Position numbers and translations under genes: made by a program. A model generated the notes under the pieces. It was not told the origin of the DNA and ran no database searches. It saw only the letters and a list, made by a program, of their open reading frames with translations. Shown piece by piece: positions 52,574 through 62,573 of a stretch of DNA of 64,000 bases (within the stretch, counting starts at the first letter, position 1; each line of letters opens with the position of its first letter). Source of the stretch: Blastocatellia bacterium (GTDB lineage Bacteria; Acidobacteriota; Blastocatellia; UBA7656; JADIYM01); the NCBI GenBank assembly GCA_016705245.1, contig JADIYM010000010.1, forward strand, positions 119,691 to 183,690. Direction: 5' to 3'.

Positions 52574-55500
52574 GTGATCCGTTCTTTAGCCCCTCGAGCC
52601 CGAGTTCTCCCGGTCGCCCTTGCGATCGCCGCTGTTCTAATTTCAGGCTTCTGCCCCACGACCAGCGCGCGTTCGACGCGGCTCGAGCCGCGATCCAAGG
52701 CAGAAGCACCGGCAGCGGCCGTCCAGCAGAAGGCCGACCAGCAGAAATACGAAACGGGCTCCACGCTCGACAAGGACGGCAAGGGAGAGGACACGTCGAG
52801 CGAAGTCGACACGATACCGCTTGGGCGAATGGACACTGGCGAGCCGCTCCTTAAGCCTGGCGTCGTCACGCCGGTCTCGGTGCTTGCTCCCGGTACGACC
52901 CTTGCGACAGAGGTCGAGCCGAACGGCACGTTCGGGACGGCGACGCCGATTGCGGGCGCGAGCGCCCGGATCCGCGGAAACGTATACCCGAACGCGGACA
53001 TCGACTTCTACTCCTTCTCGGGGACGGCCGGCGACCGCATCTTCGCGGCCGTCATGACGTCGTCGTCCGCGAATCTCTCGACGGACAGCATCCTCGATCT
53101 GATCGCGCCAGACGGCACGACGATCATTGAGACCGACGACAACGACGGCAGCTTCGGCGCCTCATCGTCGACGATCGCCGGACGAACGCTGCCGGCGACG
53201 GGAACGCATTTCCTTCGGGTTCGTCACTTCAGTGCGACAACGCAGTTGCGCCCGTACGACCTGCACTTCCGCCGCCAGACGGGCGCTCCGGTCGCCGAGG
53301 TCGAGGCGAACGACACGACCGGCACGGCGCAGCCGCTGCCGGCGTCTGGCTGGATCACGGGCTCGACGAGTTCTGCAGCCGACCAGGATTTCTATTCCGT
53401 TGCGCTCAATGCTGGCGACACGGTCTTCCTGAGCCTCGACCTCGACCCCGAGCGCGACACCGTCGAATGGAATGGCCGCGTCGGATTCGCATTGTTCGGA
53501 ACGGGATCGTCGCAGATCCTCGTGACGGGCGACGGCGGCACGGCAACGCCCGATTCCGAAGCGATGTTCTTCACCGTCCAGACGGCCGGGACGTACTTCG
53601 TCCACGTCAGTGTCCAGACGGGGGCGCTCTTCGGCACGTACCAGCTCAGCACGGCTGTCTTCCCGCGCGTCTCGCCGGGGACGTGCACGACGTACACGAG
53701 CACGAACGTGCCGATCACCATCCCGACCGGACCCGGCATTGTCACGTCGACGCTGACCGTGCCCGGCAATCCGCGCATCGACAAGCTGCGCGTGAACATC
53801 AACCTCACGCACAACTTCATGGCCGACCTCGACGTGCAGCTGACGTCGCCGACGGGGACGACGATCGGGCTCTTCTCGGACATCGGTTCTGCGTCGGTTG
53901 GCGTCAGACGGGGATGAACATCACGTTCGACGACGATGCCGCGATCCACAGTCAGTTCGCCCTCTCGGAGACAATGTCGTATATGCCCGAGCCCCAGTAC
54001 CGGCTCGAATGGCTGCAGGGACTCACAACCAGCGGCGGAACGTGGACGTTGACCATGCGCGATGACGCGACGGGCGACGGCGGCACGCTGAACGCCTGGT
54101 CGCTCGAGATCTGCGAGGACCCGCAGCCACTTTGCGGAATGACGGTGCCGACCACCGTCTTCAGCGCCGACTTCGAGGCCACCGACGGCGGATTTACCCA
54201 CTCGGGAACGGCGGACGAATGGGAACGCGGCACGCCGACTTTCGCTCCGATCACTTCGGCCAACAGCGGGACGATGTGCTGGAAGACCGATCTCGACAAC
54301 ACCTACGAGAACAGCTCGAGCCAGGATCTCTTCTCACCGAACATCGTGCTCCCGGCGTCGGGGCCGATCCGGTTCTCCTGGGCTCAGAAGTACCAGATCG
54401 AGCCGGCAACTTTCGATCACGCGTGGGTTGAAGTGCGCGAAGTGGGTGGCTCGGGGATGATCAGCCGCGTCTTCGAGCACCTGGGCGCCGACATGGTTGA
54501 TAACGTCGGCAATCCGACGGTCGCGGTACAGGAGGCCGCCGGGTGGCAGCTCTGCGAACGCGACATCTCGGCGTTCGCCGGGCTGACAGTTCAGCTTGTC
54601 TTCCACGTCGATACGGATACCACCGTTCAGCGAGCGGGCCTCGCGATCGACGACGTTCTCGTGCAGTCCTGCCCCGTGGCGCCGATGGGCGCCGACGTGG
54701 CGATCACGTCGGTGACCGACTCGCCCGATCCGGCGAACGTCGGGTGGAATCTGACCCACACGATCAACGCGATCAACAACGGTCCAGCCGCGGCGACGGG
54801 CGTCTCGGTCTCGTTCACGCTTCCTTCCGGAACGACGTATGTGTCCTCGACGACGCCCATGGGATGGAGCACGATGAGTCCGCCGGTCGGTACGGGCGGA
54901 ACGGTGACGTTCTCGACCGCGAGCATTCCGAATGGCGGGACGGCGAGCTTTACCGTCGTCAGCGCAGTCCCCTGCAACGTACCGAACGCGACGGCCCTCT
55001 TCGGGCAGGCGGACATCATCGCCATCGAGATGGACCCGAACCCGGGCAACTCCTTGTCGGAGATGACGACGGTCAACAACGCCGCGCCAACGATCACGTG
55101 TCCGGCGAACATCACGCAGAACAACGACGCGAACCAGTGCGGTGCCGTCGTCTCCTTTGCTGCGACGGCAACCGACGATGCTGGGTGTGTGGCGACGGTC
55201 GCCTGCGTTCCGGCGAGCGGCTCTTTCTTCCCGGTCGGTTCGACGACGGTGAACTGCACGGCGACGGATGCGGCGGGCCAGATGGCCAACTGCAGCTTCT
55301 CGGTCACGATCGTCGACGCGCAGGTGCCGACGATCACGTGTCCGGCGAACCTGTCGGTACCGGCGACGACGACGATGGGGACGACGCTTGGGGCGATCGT
55401 CAACTACGGGGCGCCCACGGCCTCGGACAATTGCCCTGGTGTCGGGGCGGCCGCGTGCGTGCCGGCGTCGGGGTCCTTCTTCCCGGTTGGCGTGAACACG

Positions 55501-55896
55501 GTTATCTGCACGGTCGCCGATGCCTCCAGCAATACGGCCGCCTGTTCGTTCACGATCACCGTGGGAACGGCGTTCGGCGTGTGTATCGTCAACGACGGGC
55601 CGGTCAGCGAACGGGATACCTTGAAGATCGTGACGGATCCGACGAGTGCCCTGTACGGCTTCTGGCAGTACACGGACGTATCGACCGGGACGATATATCA
55701 GGGATTCGCGGAGTTCCTGGTCTACGTGCCGGGTCGCTCGCTCATCGCCTATGACCACGACAGTCCGAACGTGCGTATGGACGTGCGGGTCGACTACGGC
55801 CGCAACACGGCAACGGCGACGGTAAAGAACCTGATCACGGGAGTGCAGTTCGTGCTGCGCGACCGGAACATCCTCGACGATCCGGCCTGTCAGTAA
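52574..55896 (+). CDS. Giant secreted protein with PPC, P-domain, jelly-roll, HYR and module A (one frameshift)
   Basis: If repaired, an exported protein of about 1107 residues: signal peptide, two PPC-type domains, P-domain, jelly-roll-like region (WAQKYQIEPATFDHAWVEV), a DUF11-like domain (about 710-835, DVAITSVTDSPDPANVGWNL), two HYR repeats and module A. As written the frame breaks near 53903 inside the P-domain. GTTGGCGTCAGACG should by comparison contain one more G (giving Gly-Gly-Gln-Thr-Gly); the first part then stops at 53917 and the rest is read one base out of phase. The N-terminal two thirds match the 11080-14442 protein and the C-terminus matches the 7179-10733 protein. The GTG at 52574 has AGGAGG 6 nt upstream. 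Confidence 0.8.
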
Positions 55897-55910
55897 GGCC
55901 GGCCTGACCT

Positions 55911-55979
55911 TGGCGCCTTTGCGTCTTTGCGTGAATCTCCCCGTCTTTGATTCGAGGAGGTTCGCGCAAAGGCGCAAAT
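55911..55979. repeat. Palindromic repeat, family R1 (copy h)
   Basis: GGCGCCTTTGCGTCTTTGCG and TGAATC face GATTCG and GTTCGCGCAAAGGCGCAAAT. It separates convergent genes and ends 7 nt before the hisA stop. Confidence 0.78.
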
Positions 55980-55986
55980 CAGCCGA

Positions 55987-56719
55987 TCAAGGTACGATCG
56001 AATTCGCAGCGGCAACGGCTTCCGAGAGCGTCAGGCGCCCCTCGTAGATCGCCTTCCCGATGATGCAGGAGTGGATCGTGCCCGCCGCCGCGATCGCCCG
56101 CACGTCCTCGACCGAGCTCACGCCGCCGGAAACCGTGACGTCGAGTCCCGTCTCCGCCGCAAATCGCAGCGTCGCCTCGAGGTTCGGCCCCTGCAGTTTC
56201 CCGTCCCGCGCGATGTCGGTGTAGATCACGCGCTCGACGCCGGCATCCCGAACCCGTCGTCCGAGCTCGACGGCGTCGACCCCGGTCACATCCGTCCAGC
56301 CGCGCGTCGCCACACGGCCGTCGCGCGTCGATGCCGACGACGATCCGGCCGGGAAACCGGATCGCAAGCGACCTGACGAGCGTGAAGTCCTCGACGGCAG
56401 CAGTTCCGAGGATCGCCCAGCGTGCGCCGCTCCCGAGCGCGACTTCGACCGACGCCTCGCTCCGCAGTCCCCCGCCGAGCTCGACGGGGATCCCCACGGT
56501 CTCGAGAATCGCCAACACGACGTCCGCGTTAGCCGATCCTCCAAGCCCGTCGAACGCTCCGTCGAGGTCGACCAGGTGCAGCAACTCGGCTCCATCCCGC
56601 TCGAAACCCTTCGCGACCTCGACCGGATCGAGGTCGTAACGCGTCTCGCGGTCCGCCGCGCCCTCGACGAGCCGCACCGTCCGCCCGCCTCGCAGGTCTA
56701 TGGCCGGAATGACGATCAT
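55987..56719 (-). CDS. hisA: ProFAR isomerase HisA, disrupted by a 2-nt deletion
   Basis: This is phosphoribosylformimino-5-aminoimidazole carboxamide ribotide isomerase, a (beta/alpha)8 enzyme of histidine synthesis. MIVIPAIDLRGGRTVRLVEG with the first catalytic Asp, ELGGGLRSEASVEVALGSGA and, in the second frame, VIYTDIARDGKLQGPNLEA and VSGGVSSVEDVRAIA are diagnostic. Near 56328 the expected GACGCGCGCGACGG (Asp-Ala-Arg-Asp-Gly) reads GACGCGCGACGG, losing one CG of a CG repeat and shifting the frame. Both halves are otherwise intact, so a sequencing error is the simplest explanation; repaired length is about 244 residues. The ATG overlaps the hisH stop by 4 nt. Confidence 0.9.
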
Positions 56720-57333
56720 CGGGCCGCCGCGATACGCGCGAAGTTCTCAAGCATTTTCAATCCAGCCGTGTGGCTCTTCTCGGGATGGAATTGCGCCCCA
56801 AACAGATTGCCCTTCGCGCAGACCGAAGGAAAAACGACACCGTCGTATTCGGTCTCGCCGACCACGTCGTCGCGATCATCCGCGACGACGTGAAACGAGT
56901 GCACGAAATAGAAGAACGGATCACCGTCCAGTCCCGAAAAGAGCAGGTGCTGTCGCACGACGTGCACCGAGTTCCATCCCGTGTGCGGCACGACGCGGAC
57001 CGTCTCAGGGAACTTCACGACGCGGCCGCCGAGCAACCCGAGCCCGCGGTGGCTGCCGAACTCGTCGCTGCCTTCGAAGAGCAGCTGCAGTCCGAGGCAG
57101 AGCCCGATGACGGGCGTTTCGTCTTCGACGGCGCGAACGACCGTGCGGTCCAGCCCGCTCGATCGCAATCCGTCGATTCCGTCACCGAAAGCGCCGACGC
57201 CTGGCAAAACCAGGCCGTCGCACTCCGCGAGCCGTCCGCCGTCCGATGACACGATCGCCTCGGTTCCGACCGCGTGAAAGGCCTTCTCGACACTGCGAAG
57301 ATTGCCGATGCCGTAGTTGACGATTCCAATCAA
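56716..57333 (-). CDS. hisH: Imidazole glycerol phosphate synthase subunit HisH
   Basis: This 205-residue glutaminase subunit supplies ammonia to HisF in histidine synthesis. IGIVNYGIGNLRSVEKAF opens the protein, GLCLGLQLLFEGSDE carries the nucleophilic Cys, and GAQFHPEKS carries the His-x-x-Glu pair of the triad. The start is probably TTG at 57333: its first bases overlap the hisB stop (TTGA), and family length fits. Earlier starts would add about 25 atypical residues from within hisB. HisF is not in the window. Confidence 0.93.
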   Translation of the reverse strand: MIGIVNYGIGNLRSVEKAFHAVGTEAIVSSDGGRLAECDGLVLPGVGAFGDGIDGLRSSGLDRTVVRAVEDETPVIGLCLGLQLLFEGSDEFGSHRGLGLLGGRVVKFPETVRVVPHTGWNSVHVVRQHLLFSGLDGDPFFYFVHSFHVVADDRDDVVGETEYDGVVFPSVCAKGNLFGAQFHPEKSHTAGLKMLENFARIAAAR

Positions 57334-57932
57334 AGCGCGCCTTTTGTCGACGGGACGCCCGTAACGCGCGGATCGACCCGCGTGGCCGCCGCGAACGCCC
57401 GGGCGCACGCCTTGAAGACCGCTTCCGTGATGTGGTGCTGATTGTGGCCGCGCAGCAGGTCGATGTGCAGCGTCACCTTCGCCGCAGTAGCGAGCGAGTG
57501 CCAGAAATGCTCCACCAGCTGCGTCTCGAGATCGCCGACGCGGTCCCGCGTGTCCGCGACGTTGTAGACGACGAACGGGCGGCCCGAGAGATCAACGACG
57601 GCTCGAGCGAGCGCCTCGTCCATTGGAACATAGGCGTGGCCATACCGAACGAGGCCGGCCTTGTCACCGAGCGCTTCGCCGATTGCTTCGCCGAGTGTGA
57701 TCGCGACGTCTTCGACCGTGTGATGGCCGTCGATCTCGAGGTCACCCTTGCAGTGGACTTCGAGATCGAACAGTCCGTGCCGCGCGAACTGCGCGAGCAT
57801 GTGGTCGAGGAAACCGATTCCGGTCGCAATCTCAGCGTTACCGCGGCCGTCGAGGTCGATGGCGACGCAAACGTTGGTCTCGCGCGTAGTGCGCGAGCGC
57901 TCGGCTCGTCGAGTCAGGGTTTCGCAACTCAT
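57330..57932 (-). CDS. hisB: Imidazoleglycerol-phosphate dehydratase HisB
   Basis: This 200-residue monofunctional dehydratase, without the fused phosphatase of enterobacterial HisB, catalyses the sixth step of histidine synthesis. Manganese-binding His motifs are present: GFLDHMLAQFARHGLFDLEV, IDGHHTVEDVAITLGEAIGE, VEHFWHSLA and GHNQHHITEAVFKACARA. It is first in a hisB-hisH-hisA operon with overlapping stop/start codons. The ATG lies 7 nt after a TAGGTT box with no Shine-Dalgarno, suggesting a leaderless message. It diverges from the histidine-kinase gene with an 83-nt shared promoter region. Confidence 0.95.
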   Translation of the reverse strand: MSCETLTRRAERSRTTRETNVCVAIDLDGRGNAEIATGIGFLDHMLAQFARHGLFDLEVHCKGDLEIDGHHTVEDVAITLGEAIGEALGDKAGLVRYGHAYVPMDEALARAVVDLSGRPFVVYNVADTRDRVGDLETQLVEHFWHSLATAAKVTLHIDLLRGHNQHHITEAVFKACARAFAAATRVDPRVTGVPSTKGAL

Positions 57933-57939
57933 GGCCGCA

Positions 57940-57968
57940 AACCTACCAGACCCGTTCGCGAGCGAAAA
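57940..57968 (-). promoter_or_regulatory. Candidate leaderless promoter of hisBHA
   Basis: Reverse strand: TTTTCG (57968-57963), a 17-nt spacer, TAGGTT (57945-57940), then 7 nt and ATG. The -10 box and distance match pncB; the -35 box is weak. Confidence 0.5.
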
Positions 57969-58015
57969 GCTGGTGATATCGTGTATTGTTCGTGCGCGGG
58001 AGGAAGGAGCGCGGT

Positions 58016-59677
58016 GTGAGACCGCTGAAACTGCACGTCAAGACGACGCTGATCGTCTCAACCGTCGTCGTCGCCATCTTCTTCGTCGCCGCGTGGATCT
58101 TCACGAAGCAGGCGATCGCGCTCGAACAGAACCAGTACAAGGAGCGGGCTCTTCAACTCGCCACGTACTACGCGGACCAGGTCGCCCGCATACGCGTTCT
58201 GCAGACGATCAACGGCGTCCAGCGGTCGTCGGCGCCCGGATTCAGCCAGGCCGAGCTGATCCAGGGATACGGCTTCGAAGTAACGCTCTCGCAGGTCTAT
58301 TCGTTTCAATCCCCGGACGACAGCTCCCCGCGCGTGCAGACCGTCTACACCGATCCGAGATCTACGGCGCCAGCAGTCGAGCTTCGCCCCGAAACCGTCA
58401 GCAAACTACTCGCGCGCGACTTTCCAGAGGTCGAGGTCAGCGAACACCCCGACGGCCGATTCGCCGTGTGGGCGGTTGCCCCGGTCATCGTCACGACGCG
58501 GGCCGCCGAGCAGTCCGTCGTCGGCGCCGTCGGAGTGCAGGTCGAGGTGACCGACGCGAAGAGCCTCGCGGCCAAGATGGCGCGGCAGGCATTCATCGCG
58601 CTCGCGCTCATGGTGCTCGGGATTGCGATCGTGACGTACCTGATTTTCAAACGGCTCGTGTATGCACCGATCGACACGTTGCTCGGCGCGATGACGCGGG
58701 CGGAGAGCGGCGACCTCTCAGTGAAGGCTCCCGAGCGCGCCGAAGACGAAGTCGGCCTGCTCACGACGCGCTTCAACATCATGGTCGACCGCCTCAGGGA
58801 GTACACCGAGGATCGTGCGGCGCACGCGCGACAGCTCGAGGAACGCGTCCGCGACGCGACGGGCGAGCTGGAGGAACGCAACGAGCAGCTCAAGCAGAAA
58901 AACGTCGAGCTCTTCGGCATACAGCGGCAACTCGGCACGCTGGAGCGGCTCGCCACGGCCGGCCAGCTCGCCGCGCAGTTCGCGCACGAAGTCGGAACGC
59001 CGCTCAATCTCATCTCGGGGCACGTGCAGCTGCTCAGGGCGCGCTCGACCGATGAAAAGACGACGAAGCGCCTCGAGACGATCGCAGCGCAGATCGAGCG
59101 CATCGAGCGCATCGTCAGAGGAATGCTCGACCAGACTCGCAGGCCGGCCGTCCGGCTCGAGCCCGTCGACCTCAGCGCGCTGCTGGCCAAGACTTTCGAC
59201 ACGATCGATCCAACCCTCGCCGCAAAACGCGTTCGCCTCATCGCGGAGCTTCAGCACGATCTGCCTCGCGTGCACGCAGACTCGGATCAGCTCCAGCAGG
59301 TCTTCATCAACCTCGTGAACAACAGTCTGGATGCAATGCCGGACGGAGGTGAGTTGCGCGTGACGGCGGGAAGCACGGGCTCGGACGTCCGGGTCCGCTT
59401 CGCCGACACCGGCCACGGGATCGACGAGGCGCACCTGCCGCACCTGTTCGAGCCGCTCTTCACGACGAAGGACCGCGGATCGGGGCTTGGCCTGGCCGTG
59501 TCGCACCAGATCATCCACGAGCTTGGCGGTGCGATCGACGTCACGTCGACGCCCGGCGGCGGCACGGCGTTCACGATCCGGCTGCCGATTCCGGCGGCCC
59601 AGTCGCACGACGAGGCGTCCGACGACGCCGACGAAATCCACGAGACAACGGAGCCCTCTGCCGACGTGACCGTATGA
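58016..59677 (+). CDS. Membrane sensor histidine kinase (NtrB-like)
   Basis: A 553-residue inner-membrane sensor. Transmembrane helices at about 9-31 and 190-212 bracket a periplasmic domain of about 155 residues. A HAMP linker (about 213-265) and a coiled coil (about 270-310) follow. The dimerisation/phosphoacceptor motif is AAQFAHEVGTPLNLISGH, and the ATPase domain has N box NLVNNSLDAMPDGG, G1 DTGHGI and G2 GSGLGLAVS. A Thr/Asp/Glu-rich tail ends the protein. The start is the GTG at 58016, placed by AAGGAG 6 nt upstream. The stop overlaps the start of the response-regulator gene (ATGA), so the pair is co-translated. The signal is unknown. Confidence 0.92.
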   Translation: MRPLKLHVKTTLIVSTVVVAIFFVAAWIFTKQAIALEQNQYKERALQLATYYADQVARIRVLQTINGVQRSSAPGFSQAELIQGYGFEVTLSQVYSFQSPDDSSPRVQTVYTDPRSTAPAVELRPETVSKLLARDFPEVEVSEHPDGRFAVWAVAPVIVTTRAAEQSVVGAVGVQVEVTDAKSLAAKMARQAFIALALMVLGIAIVTYLIFKRLVYAPIDTLLGAMTRAESGDLSVKAPERAEDEVGLLTTRFNIMVDRLREYTEDRAAHARQLEERVRDATGELEERNEQLKQKNVELFGIQRQLGTLERLATAGQLAAQFAHEVGTPLNLISGHVQLLRARSTDEKTTKRLETIAAQIERIERIVRGMLDQTRRPAVRLEPVDLSALLAKTFDTIDPTLAAKRVRLIAELQHDLPRVHADSDQLQQVFINLVNNSLDAMPDGGELRVTAGSTGSDVRVRFADTGHGIDEAHLPHLFEPLFTTKDRGSGLGLAVSHQIIHELGGAIDVTSTPGGGTAFTIRLPIPAAQSHDEASDDADEIHETTEPSADVTV

Positions 59678-61051
59678 CCGCAAAACGAATTCTCGTCATC
59701 GACGATGACCTCGAGACCTGTGAATTTCTCTCCGAAGTTTTTGGCGACGCCGGCTGGGCGGTCGACACCGCGACGACACCGGATGAAGCCACGACGAAGA
59801 TGAGCGCCCGCATCGACCTCATCGTCTCGGACGTTCGTCTGGGCGCGCGCATCGACGGCATCGAGCTGCTCAAGCGTTTCCGTCGAGACTTTCCTCAAAT
59901 TCCCGTCATCCTCATCAGCGGTTTCGGTTCGCTCGAAACCGCAGTCGAGTCGATCCGTGAAGCCGCGTTCGACTTCATCTCGAAGCCGTTCAACGTCGAA
60001 GAGGTCATTGCAACTGCGCGTCGGGCCATCGAGTGGCGCGAACAGACATCGGATTCGGGTCGCGAGCGCACGGCTGACCTCGGAGAGCCCTTTACCGGCT
60101 CGTCGCTCGTCGGCCGCTCACGCGAGATGATCGCCCTCTATCGCGAAATCGCCCGAGTGGCGCCGTCGCGCTCCACGGTGCTCATCACGGGAGAATCGGG
60201 GACCGGCAAGGAGCTCGTCGCGCGCGCCCTGCACGACAACAGTCCGCGCGTGGGAAAGCCCTTCGTGCCGGTCAATTGTGGTGCCCTCACCGAGACACTC
60301 CTCGAAAGCGAGCTGTTCGGGCATCAGAAGGGCTCGTTTACGGGCGCGGTGGCCGACAAGAAAGGGCTCTTCGAAGAAGCTGACCGGGGCACGATCTTTC
60401 TGGACGAGATCGGCGAAACCTCGCCGGCGCTCCAGGTAAAGCTGCTTCGAGTGCTCCAGGAGGGAGAAATCCGTCGTGTGGGCGGCAGCGGTCCGATCAA
60501 GGTCGACGTACGCGTGATCTGCGCGACGAACCGCGACCTCGAGGAGGAGGTTCGTCGTGGCGCGTTCCGTGAGGATCTCTTCTATCGCCTTTCGGTGGTG
60601 ACACTGCGCGTACCACCGCTGCGCGAGCGTGTTGCGGACATCCCGGCGCTCGCGGCGCACTTTCTGAAGCGCGCGTGTTCCCTGGCGGGACGCGACGTCA
60701 CACTTTCGGAACAGGCCCTTCGGCTTCTTACTCAGTATCAGTGGCCGGGAAACGTGCGAGAGCTCGAGAACACGATCGAGCATCTTGCGCTGTACAGCCG
60801 GGATGCGCGGATCACCACGGACGATCTGCCGGACAAGTTCCGGGAGGCCGCGGCGGTGGTTCGAACGGGGCTTGCCGACCTCTTTGACGACCTTCCGACC
60901 ATCGATGAGCTGGAGCGGAGGTACATTCTCCACGTGCTTGCCGCGGTGGGTGGCAACCGTACACGGGCAGCGGAAACGATGGGCGTGGATCGAAGGACGC
61001 TCTACCGGATGGCGGAGCGGTTCGGGATCAAGCTCGATCAGGGGGGCATAG
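59674..61051 (+). CDS. NtrC-family sigma54-dependent response regulator (stop lost at a G6 run)
   Basis: An enhancer-binding regulator partnered with the upstream kinase. Receiver domain about 1-125 (ILVIDDDLETC, phosphoacceptor Asp in IVSDVRLG, Lys in FISKPFN). AAA+ domain about 145-385 with Walker A GESGTGKE, the sigma54-contact loop GSFTGA (Ser for the usual Ala) and Walker B GTIFLDEIGE. Fis-type DNA-binding helix-turn-helix about 415-450 (NRTRAAETMGVDRRTLYRMA). As written the frame runs on to 62118, antisense through a glycosyltransferase gene. If the G6 at 61041-61046 were G5, the frame would end at TAG 61049-61051, giving about 458 residues, the normal length. A terminator hairpin follows this position. 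Confidence 0.88.
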
Positions 61052-61097
61052 GCGCTCGTCATCTCGGTGCCCTGTGTGCCGAGACGCTCCGATCTGG

Positions 61098-61139
61098 GTC
61101 TCAGACGCTTCGCACACGGAGGCACGAAGGCACTGAGAC
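61098..61139. terminator. Hairpin between convergent regulator and glycosyltransferase genes
   Basis: GTCTCAG (61098-61104) plus CGCTTCG pair with CGAAGGC and CTGAGAC (61133-61139). It resembles half of an R1 element. Its position supports an end of the regulator gene near 61051. Confidence 0.6.
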
Positions 61140-61149
61140 ACGGAGCCGG

Positions 61150-62343
61150 CTAGCTTCGGCGATCGGTCACGAGCTGCGTTCTCTGACCCCGCCAGACGAC
61201 CCCCTTACCGGAGAGCGCCCTCCACGCCGAGTTCATCAGGATCGCCACCATCACCACGTTCGCGAAACCCGCGAGCGGCGCGAGGTACCAGCGTCCTCCG
61301 AGAGCGCCGTAAACCGGCAGAAAAGCCACGACCATGGCCGCGTACGCCGCCACCGCCGCCAGGGCCACCGGCATCGCCTCGGCAACGCCAAAGACCAGCC
61401 AAAGGACGAGACCCGCCACGGCGAGCGTGATCGGCAGCACGGTGGCAAGCAGGTTCGCCGTGACGTTTCGCGCGACGGTGGCGACGCTGTTGCCGGCTCC
61501 GGCAAAGGCGTTCTTCGAGAACCCATGCCAGAGCTCGCCGAGCGTCTCGTACATCGGGGTGAAGAGCAGTTGCTGGCCCGCTTCGATGCGAAGTCTGCGG
61601 CCTCCGGACTTGAGCGCTCGCGCGGTGGCGACGTCGTCGATGACTTCACCTCGAATGGCCTCGTAGCCGCCGACGGCATCGTGCGCGCGGCGACGCATGA
61701 GAAAGAACCCGCCGCATCCGAGTGCGATTTCGGACTTCGGATCGTTCGTCTTGTCGATGGGAAGGACGATTGCGATCATCCACGCGGCGATCGGCATCAC
61801 GACGCGCGTCCCGAACGTTCCGGCGCCGATGTCGGGCAGGAGCGTAACGGCGTCGAAACGGCCGCGAAACGCGACCGACATCGCGGCTCGGACGGCCTCG
61901 GGCGCAAAGACGATGTCGGCGTCGGTCGCGACGATCCAGTCGCCCTTCGCAGCCCGCTTCGCCTGCCGAGTGCCCAGACTTTGCCTGCCCATCCGGCCGG
62001 CAACGCGGCGCCTCGCACGGCCTGTACGCGCGGATGCTCGACTTCGAGTCGTTTCGCGATCTCCCACGTTCCGTCAGTCGACCGATCGTCGACGACGATC
62101 ACCTCGATGCTCGGATAATCCTGTCCGGCAATGGACGCCACGGCTCGATCGAGGATTCGCGAAGCCTCGTTTCGGGCCGGAACGAGCACTGACACGAGCG
62201 GCGCGTCGCTTGGAAATCCGAATGCGCTCGACGGCTTCAGACGCGGCGCTTCCCGGATCTTCCATATTGAAGACGAAGAGCGCCAGCCAGCCAAAAGTCC
62301 CAAGCAGCATCAATCCGACGAGGGCGTAGACAGCGAGTGTCAC
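61150..62343 (-). CDS. Membrane glycosyltransferase family 2, disrupted by two frameshifts
   Basis: If repaired, a GT-A glycosyltransferase of about 397 residues. One N-terminal helix (MTLAVYALVGLMLLGTFGWL), the GT2 core with VSVLVPARNEASRILDRAV, IEVIVVDDRSTDGTWEIAKR and the DxD motif in WIVATDADIVF, then GCGGFFLMRRRAHDAVGGYE and GEVIDDVATARAL, and four or so C-terminal helices. It resembles the CrtQ/HpnB-type lipid-linked group. Three frames must be joined. One change is needed near 62268 (after VFN, before WKIREAPRL). One C is missing near 61988 (GGCAGGCGAAG should be GGCCAGGCGAAG). The protein is otherwise well preserved. It starts at GTG 62343, 9 nt after a possible -10 box. Confidence 0.8.
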
Positions 62344-62352
62344 CGGATCAGT

Positions 62353-62381
62353 CTATCAGACGGCCGTAGAGCCGCTGTCAA
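62353..62381 (-). promoter_or_regulatory. Candidate promoter of the glycosyltransferase gene
   Basis: Reverse strand: TTGACA (62381-62376), a 17-nt spacer and TGATAG (62358-62353), then 9 nt to GTG; at most a very short leader. Confidence 0.5.
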
Positions 62382-62404
62382 GTGCTACGTTCGCCTATGG
62401 TCCC

Positions 62405-62573
62405 CGTCGGCCGCAGGCCGACCCAGAACCGCGAACGCAGTGAGCGGCCGGCCGTGCCGAACGCTCAACGTCGGTCGTGTCGGAAGCAGCCGGATCGGGC
62501 TTGCGGTTCAAACCACTGGGCGGGAGACGCAAGGCCGGCCGCTCACTGCGTTCTCGGTTCTGGGACGCGCGGA
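62405..62573. repeat. Inverted repeat, family R2 (copy d)
   Basis: GTCGGCCGCAGGCCGAC, then CAGAACCGCGAACGCAGTGA and GCGGCCGGCC are mirrored by GGCCGGCCGCTCACTGCGTT and CTCGGTTCTG. It uses the same sequence as copy a in reverse order, with a larger unrelated centre. It fills much of the 395-nt gap; further GTCGGCCG fragments follow to about 62640. Confidence 0.8.

Noticed and set aside
61052..62118. C-terminal extension of the NtrC-type regulator
   Set aside because: It is antisense to a recognisable glycosyltransferase, His/Arg-rich, and arises only if the G6 run is taken literally.
62475..62530. GGTTCAAACC within a GC-rich fold, considered as a tRNA T-arm
   Set aside because: No cloverleaf or acceptor stem could be built; the sequence is the centre of an R2 repeat. 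No tRNA was found anywhere in the window.
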